DNA of 9,398 nucleotides from Euzebyaceae bacterium (GTDB lineage: Bacteria; Actinomycetota; Nitriliruptoria; Euzebyales; Egibacteraceae), in the NCBI GenBank assembly GCA_013696915.1, contig JACCXR010000328.1:1-9398 (forward strand), given 5' to 3'. The position numbers and the translations under genes were made by a program. Shown here piece by piece: positions 4,844-9,398 of the stretch; within the stretch, counting starts at the first letter, position 1; the number at the start of each line of letters is the position of its first letter. Under the pieces are notes generated by a model. That model saw only the letters and a program-made list of their open reading frames with translations. It was not told the origin of the DNA and ran no database searches.

Positions 4844-6394
4844 ATGAGCCAGTCGGGGGGAACCGCAGGTCGTCCGGAGCCGAAGACGGTCGCCGCACCC
4901 CCGGGTGGCGTCCCGGCTGGGGTCGTGCGCTACGGGACCGCGGCGGGCCGGTGGGTGCTGCTGGCCACGATCGGCGGGTCCGCGGTCGCGATGCTCGACG
5001 CCACGGTGGTCAACGTCGCGCTGCCGACGCTCGGTGCCGAGCTGGGCGCGAACGTCTCCGGGCTGCAGTGGGTGCTCAACGGCTACATGCTCGCGCTGGC
5101 CTCGCTGATCCTGCTCGCCGGATCCCTCGGCGACCGCTTCGGCCGCCGGCGGGTGTTCCTGGTGGGGGTCGCCTGGTTCGCCGTCGCGTCGCTGCTGTGC
5201 GCCATGGCGCAGTCCGTCGGCCAGCTCGTCGCCGCCCGGGTCCTCCAGGGGATGGGCGGGGCGCTGCTGACACCGGGGAGTCTCGCCCTCATCCAGGCCA
5301 GCTTCCACCCCGACGACCGCGGCCGCGCCATCGGCGCATGGTCGGGGCTCGGCTCCGTGGCTGCGGCGGTCGGCCCCTTCCTCGGCGGCTGGCTGGTCGA
5401 CACCGTCGGCTGGCGGGCGGTCTTCTTCATCAACCTGCCGGTCGCGGCGCTCGTGATCGCCGTGGCGCTGCGGGACGTGCCCGAGTCGTCGGACCCGCTC
5501 AGTGCAAGGCGGCTCGACTACGCCGGCGCGGTGACCGGCGCGCTCGGCCTCGCCGGCATCACCTACGCGCTCATCGAGGCGGGCGGGCGGGGGGCGACGC
5601 CCCTGGTGCTCGGCGCCGGACTCCTCGGCATCCTCGCGCTCGCGGCGTTCGTCCTCGTCGAACGAAGCTCCGACCACCCGATGCTGCCGCTGGACATCTT
5701 CGCCTCGTCGCAGTTCTCCTGGACCAACGTCGTGACGTTCGCCGTGTACGGCGGGCTCGGCGCCGTCTTCTTCCTGCTCGTCGTCCAGCTGCAGGTCTCG
5801 CTCGGCTACAGCGCGCTGCAGGCCGGGACTGCGGCCCTCCCGGTCACCGTGCTGATGCTCGTGCTGTCCCCGCGGGCCGGGGCCCTGTCGCAGCGGATCG
5901 GACCGCGGCTGCCGATGAGCCTGGGGCCGGTCCTGGCCGGCACGGGGATCGGCCTGCTCGCACGCGTGGTTCCGGGAGCGAGCTACGCCACGACGGTGCT
6001 GCCGGCGGTGATCCTGTTCGGGATCGGCCTCGGCCTCACCGTCGCCCCCCTGACCACCACCGTCCTCGCCGCCGCGGAGGACCGCCACTCGGGACTCGCG
6101 TCGGGGGTGAACAACGCCGTCGCCAGGGCGGCGCAGCTGATGGCCGTCGCGGTCCTGCCGGCGGCCGTGGGTCTTGCCGGCGACGCGTACGACGATGCCG
6201 CGGTGTTCACCGCCGGGTTCCGGTCGGCGATGCTCATCGCCGGCGCGCTGGTGGTCCTCGGGGGCGTGATCGCCTGGCTCACCATCGACCCGAAACTGCA
6301 CGACCGGCCCGGGGCGCCCGGCCCGGAGCGGGCCACCCGACGGGAGGCTCACTGCGACCTGCAAGGTCCTCCCCTGCGCAACGTCCGCGGTTGA
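4844..6394 (+). CDS. DHA2-family MFS drug exporter (14 TM, EmrB/QacA type)
   Basis: A 516-residue integral membrane protein of the major facilitator superfamily, drug:H+ antiporter-2 group, which uses the proton gradient to export drugs, dyes or metabolites across the inner membrane. ATG 4844 has AGAGGAA a few bases upstream. After a soluble Gly/Pro-rich leader of about 35 residues come roughly 14 hydrophobic helices. LDATVVNVALP (51-61) is the DHA2 motif in TM1, with its membrane Asp; GSLGDRFGRRR (93-103) is MFS motif A; and GLGSVAAAVGPFLGG (168-182) is the antiporter motif C. The soluble C-terminal tail holds one cysteine (HCDLQGPPLR). No TetR/MarR regulator is adjacent, so the substrate cannot be guessed from context. 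It lies between vapC and the rhodanese gene on the same strand, but with gaps of 228 and 106 bp is probably its own transcription unit. Confidence 0.93.
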   Translation: MSQSGGTAGRPEPKTVAAPPGGVPAGVVRYGTAAGRWVLLATIGGSAVAMLDATVVNVALPTLGAELGANVSGLQWVLNGYMLALASLILLAGSLGDRFGRRRVFLVGVAWFAVASLLCAMAQSVGQLVAARVLQGMGGALLTPGSLALIQASFHPDDRGRAIGAWSGLGSVAAAVGPFLGGWLVDTVGWRAVFFINLPVAALVIAVALRDVPESSDPLSARRLDYAGAVTGALGLAGITYALIEAGGRGATPLVLGAGLLGILALAAFVLVERSSDHPMLPLDIFASSQFSWTNVVTFAVYGGLGAVFFLLVVQLQVSLGYSALQAGTAALPVTVLMLVLSPRAGALSQRIGPRLPMSLGPVLAGTGIGLLARVVPGASYATTVLPAVILFGIGLGLTVAPLTTTVLAAAEDRHSGLASGVNNAVARAAQLMAVAVLPAAVGLAGDAYDDAAVFTAGFRSAMLIAGALVVLGGVIAWLTIDPKLHDRPGAPGPERATRREAHCDLQGPPLRNVRG

Positions 6395-6418
6395 CCCGGG
6401 CGGGTCTGGGGACCGTCC

Positions 6419-6447
6419 TTGACAGGCTGTGACCGGCGCGCAAGATG
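6419..6447 (+). promoter_or_regulatory. Possible sigma-70-type promoter for the MBL-rhodanese gene
   Basis: TTGACA at 6419-6424 is a perfect -35 consensus and is unusual in this GC-rich sequence. CAAGAT (6441-6446), 16 bases downstream, is a partial -10 match. Transcription from it would give a leader of about 45-50 nt before GTG 6501. It lies in the 106-bp gap after the MFS stop, suggesting that the gene is transcribed independently. Confidence 0.4.
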
Positions 6448-6500
6448 GACCCCTCGGGCCCGGTCGGGCTCGGAGGGTGCTGTGCGGGATCGGACGCGGC

Positions 6501-7862
6501 GTGTTCCATGTCGAGACGATCGAAACCCCCGGCCTGGGGGACCGCAGCTACGTGGCCGACGACGGCGCGGTGGCCGTGGTCGTCGACCCGCAGCGCGACA
6601 TCGACCGTGTCCGGAGGGTGGTCGACGCCCGCGGCGTGCGCGTCACCCACGTCCTTGAGACCCACGTCCACAACGACTACGTCAGCGGCGGGCTGGAACT
6701 GGCGCGGACTGCCGGCGCGGAGTACGTGCTGGCCGCCGCCGAGACGCTCGCGTTCGACCGCAGGAGCGTGCGTGACGGCGACGAGCTGCGTGCAGGGTCC
6801 ATGACCCTTCGGGTTCTCCGGACGCCAGGGCACACCCCGGAGCACCTGTCCTACCTGCTGCTCGCGGAGGACCGGCCCGAGGCGGTGTTCACCGGCGGCT
6901 GCCTGCTGTTCGGGACCGTCGGCCGCACCGACCTCCTCGGCCAGGAGCGGGCCGACGAGTTGAGCCGCGCCCAGTACGGCTCGGTGCGGCGCCTGCTCCA
7001 CATGCTCCCCGACGACGTCGCCGTGCACCCGACGCACGGGTTCGGCAGCTTCTGCGCGTCGGCGTCGGGGACGGGCGCCGAGGCCGGCACGGTCGGCGAG
7101 GAGCGCCGCGGCAACCTGGCGTCCACCGCGGACGACGAGGAACACTTCGTGGGCGAGCTCCTCGGCGGTCTCACCGCCCACCCCGGCTACTACGCGCACA
7201 TGGCGCCGATCAACCGCGCCGGCCCCCCGCCGCTGGACCTATCCCCGCCGCCGCCCGTGGACGCAGGCGACCTCCGGCGGAGGATCCGCGCCGGCGGGTG
7301 GGTCGTCGACGTCCGCGGCCGGCGCCCGTACGCGCAGCGGCACCTGACGGGGACCGTCAACGTCCAGCTCGCCGACCCGTTCGCGACCTACCTGGGCTGG
7401 GCGATGCCCTGGGGCACACCGGTCACCCTGGTCGGCGACCACCCCGGCGACATCGCCCAGGCCCAGCGCGCCATGGCGCGCATCGGCATCCACCGTCCGG
7501 CCGGCGAGGCGACGGGCGGCGTGGACCGCTACGCCGCCGGGGGCCGGACGCGCAGCTACCGGGTCGCCTCGTTCGCCGACCTCGCCGAGCGGCGCCGGCA
7601 GGCCGCGCCCACAGTCCTCGACGTCCGCCGCGACGACGAGTGGGCGGACGGGCACATCCGCGACGCGGTCCACGTTCCCCTCGACCAGGTCGAGCGCCGC
7701 CTGGGCGACCTTCCGGGCGACGAGGTGTGGGTGCACTGCGCGTCCGGGTACCGCGCGGCGATCGCCGCCTCGCTGGTCGACCGAACCGGCAAGGAGGTCG
7801 TCCTGGTCGACGACGAGTTCACCGCCGCCCGTGACGCCGGCCTCGAGATCGTCTCTCCCTGA
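6501..7862 (+). CDS. Metallo-beta-lactamase-fold protein with two rhodanese domains (persulfide/sulfane-sulfur handling)
   Basis: A 453-residue cytoplasmic protein laid out like the persulfide dioxygenase-rhodanese fusions (CstB-type). GTG 6501 is preferred because it gives the family N-terminus (M)FHVETIETPGLGDRSY; GTG 6477 and 6429 are in frame. MBL domain (about 1-235): ETHVHNDYVSG carries H55, H57 and D59; TPGHTPEHLSY carries H111; HPTHGFGSFC carries H179. The usual FTGD metal ligand is FTGGC here (G133). Rhodanese one (about 255-355): VVDVRGRRPYAQRHLTG, with no cysteine in the active-site loop (LVGDHPGD near D313), so catalytically dead. Rhodanese two (about 362-453): VLDVRRDDEW and an intact HCASGYR loop with C413, the expected persulfide carrier. 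It probably oxidises or transfers sulfane sulfur, but the altered metal site makes dioxygenase activity uncertain. It converges with the DUF202 pair. Confidence 0.85.
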   Translation: MFHVETIETPGLGDRSYVADDGAVAVVVDPQRDIDRVRRVVDARGVRVTHVLETHVHNDYVSGGLELARTAGAEYVLAAAETLAFDRRSVRDGDELRAGSMTLRVLRTPGHTPEHLSYLLLAEDRPEAVFTGGCLLFGTVGRTDLLGQERADELSRAQYGSVRRLLHMLPDDVAVHPTHGFGSFCASASGTGAEAGTVGEERRGNLASTADDEEHFVGELLGGLTAHPGYYAHMAPINRAGPPPLDLSPPPPVDAGDLRRRIRAGGWVVDVRGRRPYAQRHLTGTVNVQLADPFATYLGWAMPWGTPVTLVGDHPGDIAQAQRAMARIGIHRPAGEATGGVDRYAAGGRTRSYRVASFADLAERRRQAAPTVLDVRRDDEWADGHIRDAVHVPLDQVERRLGDLPGDEVWVHCASGYRAAIAASLVDRTGKEVVLVDDEFTAARDAGLEIVSP

Positions 7863-7868
7863 CTTCGC

Positions 7869-7887
7869 CGGACGCCGGCGCCGTCCG
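7869..7887. terminator. Hairpin between convergent genes (possible bidirectional terminator)
   Basis: CGGACG (7869-7874) and CGTCCG (7882-7887) pair around a 7-base loop in the 42-bp gap between the rhodanese stop (7862) and the DUF202 stop (7905). The position between two convergent genes suits a shared terminator, although only a short pyrimidine stretch follows rather than a true T-run. Confidence 0.35.
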
Positions 7888-7904
7888 TTGCGTCCTTCCA
7901 GGCG

Positions 7905-8246
7905 TCAGCCGCCCAGCAGGATCAGCAGGAAGGAGGAGCAGCAGAACCCCACGGTCACGGCCCCGATGGCCCGCAGCAGCCACGGGGCAGCCGCCGGCCC
8001 GCGGCGCCGCAGCAGACGCCGGAGCCGCTCGGAGCGCGCGTAGGCGGTGGCGTAGAGGAGCGCGCCGGACACGACCGCCACCCACCCGGGGGCCTGGCGC
8101 AGCCCGGTCAGCGGCGGCGCGGCCGCCTTCAGGTAGAGGGCGCCGGCGACCGTCATGGCCAGGCCCGTGCGGTCCCAGGCGAGCGCGGTGCGCTCCTGCT
8201 GCGCGCCAGCGACGGGGAGCCCGCCGGGCCTGGCCGAGGGCTCCAT
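7905..8246 (-). CDS. DUF202-domain small membrane protein (second of pair)
   Basis: A 113-residue protein with the DUF202 (YidH-like) signature: the conserved segment QERTALAWDRTGLAM at 17-31 runs straight into the first membrane helix, followed by two more helices (about 54-70 and 90-111). Between helices two and three lies a very basic stretch (RSERLRRLLRRR, 71-82), placing that loop in the cytoplasm. The last helix contains adjacent cysteines (FCCSSF). The family has no established biochemical function. The ATG is fused to the stop of the preceding DUF202 gene (TGATG, 1-nt overlap) and has no ribosome site of its own, so translation is almost certainly coupled. The pair may form a heteromeric membrane complex, which is inference from the overlap. 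Confidence 0.85.
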   Translation of the reverse strand: MEPSARPGGLPVAGAQQERTALAWDRTGLAMTVAGALYLKAAAPPLTGLRQAPGWVAVVSGALLYATAYARSERLRRLLRRRGPAAAPWLLRAIGAVTVGFCCSSFLLILLGG

Positions 8247-8626
8247 CAGCGCAGCGCCTGGGCCGCGAGCAGCAGCAGCGCCACCAGGCAGACGGCGCCG
8301 ACGCCGGCCGCGAGCATCGCCGGCAGTCTCGTCACCGGCATCGGGGCGTCCATGCGGAGAGCGCGCTGGTTGGCCGACCACCGTCGGTAGCTGGTGGCGG
8401 CGACGACCGTGCCGAGGCCGACCAGCAGCAGCCCGAGCACCTCGCGCCCGCCGCGGACCGCGAACGGCGGCAGGAGTTGCACGGCGGCCAGCCCGGCCCC
8501 GGTCAATGCGAGAGCGGTGCGGATCCAGGCCAGGAACGTGCGTTCGTTGGCCAGTGTGAACCGGTAGTCGGGGTCGCGTCCGACCTCCTCCTTCTGCGCC
8601 CCGTCTCTTGCGAACGGCGATCTCAT
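8246..8626 (-). CDS. DUF202-domain small membrane protein, YidH-like (first of pair)
   Basis: A 126-residue protein. ATG 8626 is chosen because AGGAG lies seven bases upstream; the longer frame to 8689 adds 21 residues that look non-coding. A charged N-terminus (QKEEVGRDPDYRF) precedes the DUF202 core ANERTFLAWIRTALAL (26-41), which enters TM1. Two further helices lie near 62-79 and 100-122, separated by a basic loop (YRRWSANQRAL). This is the more canonical DUF202 copy of the two and is the first gene of a two-gene operon. Function in the family is unknown; small inner-membrane proteins of this kind often occur as tandem pairs. No clear promoter is visible upstream, and the 457 bp between this start and the next antitoxin hold only a gene relic. 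Confidence 0.88.
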   Translation of the reverse strand: MRSPFARDGAQKEEVGRDPDYRFTLANERTFLAWIRTALALTGAGLAAVQLLPPFAVRGGREVLGLLLVGLGTVVAATSYRRWSANQRALRMDAPMPVTRLPAMLAAGVGAVCLVALLLLAAQALR

Positions 8627-8737
8627 CTGCACTCCTGCCGTACCCGCTCCCTCCGCGATCTCGGGACGGCGAGGTCCAGCGCGTGACACGGTACAGGTAC
8701 GGGTTCCTCCCCAATCGGACCGGCCAACGGCAGGCGG

Positions 8738-8908
8738 TCAGCCGACCGGGCCGCTCTCGGAGGCGCGCCGAGCACGTCCGGGGGTGCCGTGGCGGGCCTG
8801 GACCGCGCGGGCGGCCGCACGCCCGGTGCGGCCCGCCGTTGCGGACCACAGATAGCAGCTGCACGCCAGGCCGTTGTAGCCCCCACCAACCACCACGACA
8901 TCGACCAC
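8738..8908 (-). pseudogene. Relic of an FAD/NAD(P)-binding oxidoreductase gene
   Basis: A 56-codon minus frame from GTG 8908 to TGA 8738 begins with a clear dinucleotide-binding strand and turn, VDVVVVGGGYNGLACSCYL, the GxGxxG-type start of flavoprotein oxidoreductases such as phytoene-desaturase-like or NAD(P)/FAD enzymes. After about 20 residues the similarity stops: the rest (WSATAGRTGRAAARAVQARHG and onward) is Arg/Ala-rich and does not continue as the helix and acidic second strand of a Rossmann fold, and the frame ends far short of the usual 400-500 residues. An in-frame TGA lies three codons upstream, and an ATG at 8918 is one frame off. I read this as the surviving 5' end of a mostly deleted gene. 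Chance is possible given its length. The remaining DNA of the 8627-9083 gap shows nothing I can name. Confidence 0.4.
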
Positions 8909-9066
8909 GGCGCGTCATCCAGCCTCGGCGTCGCTGCAGGTGACCGCGGCGATCCCTGCGTTCACCGCCGTCAACCCCGGCGCGGTCGTCCCCGACACCC
9001 GTCTCGCTTCTTGGCTCCCGTCGATCCGCCGCTGCCAGCATAACGATGCGCCTTTCTCGTCATCGT

Positions 9067-9086
9067 CATGCTAGCCTCGGTGCATG
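9067..9086 (+). promoter_or_regulatory. Leaderless promoter of the second VapBC operon
   Basis: TAGCCT (9072-9077) is a -10 box followed by exactly six bases and the ATG at 9084, with no ribosome site. CATGC (9067-9071) and GCATG (9082-9086) are 5-bp arms with a 10-bp spacer flanking the box, the same spacer length as the longer inverted repeat at the first VapBC operon. Together they suggest a repressor site laid over the promoter. Confidence 0.45.
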
Positions 9087-9314
9087 CGGACGACGGTCGT
9101 ACTCGACAGCGATGTCGCCGCCGCCGTCGAGCAGATGCGACGGGAGCGGGCGATCGGTCTCAGCCAGGCGGTCAACGAACTCGCGCGCAGGGGCCTGCGG
9201 CCAACGCCAGCGCCCGGGGAGTTCCGCCAGCGCACGGCCCGGCTCGGCCTCCGGATCGACGTGACCAACGTCGCCGAGGCTCTCGAGCACCTGCATGGTC
9301 CGGCGTCGCGCTGA
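9084..9314 (+). CDS. vapB: VapB-like ribbon-helix-helix antitoxin
   Basis: A 76-residue antitoxin. MRTTVVLDSDV is the N-terminal ribbon strand, followed by helix one (AAAVEQMRRERA), a turn with IGLSQ, and helix two (AVNELARRGLR), a complete ribbon-helix-helix unit. The tail (RTARLGLRIDVTNVAEALEHLHG) has the 'lGl.iDv.nvaeaLe.l.g' form that packs against VapC in this subgroup. The N-terminus gives a useful comparison for the first VapB, whose equivalent strand (RTTIALEDDV) lies behind a stop codon. ATG 9084 fits the leaderless promoter. The TGA stop shares one base with the toxin ATG (TGATG). By family knowledge it neutralises the VapC encoded next and represses its own promoter. Confidence 0.85.
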   Translation: MRTTVVLDSDVAAAVEQMRRERAIGLSQAVNELARRGLRPTPAPGEFRQRTARLGLRIDVTNVAEALEHLHGPASR

Positions 9315-9398
9315 TGCTCGTCGATGCGAACCTGCTGCTGTTCGCGGTCGACGAGGCCAGCCGCTTTCACGACGCCGCCCTGGAATGGCTGACGGCAC
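9314..9398 (+). CDS. vapC: VapC-family PIN-domain toxin, N-terminal part (cut by window end)
   Basis: The frame opens at ATG 9314, overlapping the antitoxin stop by one base, and runs off the right edge after 28 complete codons. The visible residues start MLVDANLLLFAVD, the PIN-domain first strand with the metal-binding aspartate D4 and asparagine N6, followed by SRFHDAALEWL, where the VapC subgroup has its 's..H..A..WL' helix. It aligns directly with the start of the first VapC in the window (ILADANLLLYAYD, then RHADARTWL), so the two toxins belong to the same subgroup. The remaining catalytic acids lie outside the window, so intactness cannot be judged. Confidence 0.85.
   Translation, partial: MLVDANLLLFAVDEASRFHDAALEWLTA

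Noticed and set aside
6393..6406. GACCCG-GG-CGGGTC as a terminator after the MFS gene
   Set aside because: The loop is too short unless pairs open, and no T-run follows; such repeats are common in GC-rich DNA.
4823..6432. Long frames overlapping the MFS gene on both strands (513 codons minus, 493 codons plus)
   Set aside because: Low-complexity Arg/Gly/Asp/Pro composition with no motif, whereas the 4844 frame has MFS motifs throughout.
7905..9041. A single 378-codon minus gene ending in the DUF202 sequence
   Set aside because: The DUF202 homology starts at MEPSARP (8246). The upstream part overlaps the other DUF202 gene in a wrong frame and has no recognisable content.
8918..9060. Plus-strand frame reading QVTAAIPAFTAVNPGAVVPDTRLASWLPS
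   Set aside because: It looks mildly protein-like but has no start, no known motif and no homology I can name, so it is not reported as a gene.
1..9398. CRISPR array, insertion sequence or tRNA gene
   Set aside because: No regularly spaced repeats, transposase-like frames, terminal inverted repeats or tRNA-like cloverleaf sequence were seen on reading both strands.

Overview
The window is very GC-rich (by eye around 70%), with strong G/C at third codon positions, short intergenic gaps, AGGAG-type ribosome sites mixed with apparently leaderless genes, and many long spurious antisense frames. This points to a high-GC actinobacterium. The partial membrane gene at the left edge resembles signalling proteins I associate with Solirubrobacterales/Thermoleophilia, but the genus cannot be fixed from this sequence.

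Layout. (1) 1-282, minus: N-terminal membrane part of a probable signalling protein that runs off the left edge. (2) 517-1242, plus: flavodoxin-fold NAD(P)H oxidoreductase, convergent by 9 bp with (3) 1252-1887, minus: a YjdF/DUF2238-like membrane protein, itself divergent from (4) 2002-2862, plus: an NmrA/atypical-SDR oxidoreductase. (5) 3086-3642: a MazEF toxin-antitoxin operon. (6) 3936-4615: a VapBC toxin-antitoxin operon whose antitoxin frame is interrupted at its expected N-terminus. (7) 4844-6394: a 14-TM DHA2-type MFS exporter. (8) 6501-7862: a metallo-beta-lactamase-fold protein with two rhodanese domains, probably handling persulfide or sulfane sulfur. (9) 8626-7905, minus: two overlapping DUF202 small membrane proteins. 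(10) 8738-8908, minus: a short relic that keeps an FAD/NAD-binding N-terminus. (11) 9084 to the right edge: a second VapBC operon, its toxin cut by the window end.

How the parts relate. Three type II toxin-antitoxin loci lie within 6.3 kb, and the last two bracket the exporter, sulfur and DUF202 genes. Each antitoxin-toxin junction overlaps by 1-4 nt, as expected for coupled translation. All three antitoxins share one promoter layout: a TAnnnT -10 box, exactly six bases, then the (expected) ATG, so they are probably leaderless. That layout makes the second locus stand out: the ATG it predicts (3936) is followed at once by TGA, although the ribbon-helix-helix coding sequence continues in the same frame. 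The oxidoreductases and the rhodanese protein suggest redox and sulfur stress functions, but no single pathway is evident.

I found no tRNA, rRNA, CRISPR array, transposase or integrase. The best candidates for follow-up are the interrupted antitoxin, the shared leaderless promoter design, the palindrome-rich region before the second locus, and the relic flavoprotein start. I do not see convincing evidence for a wholly new system.
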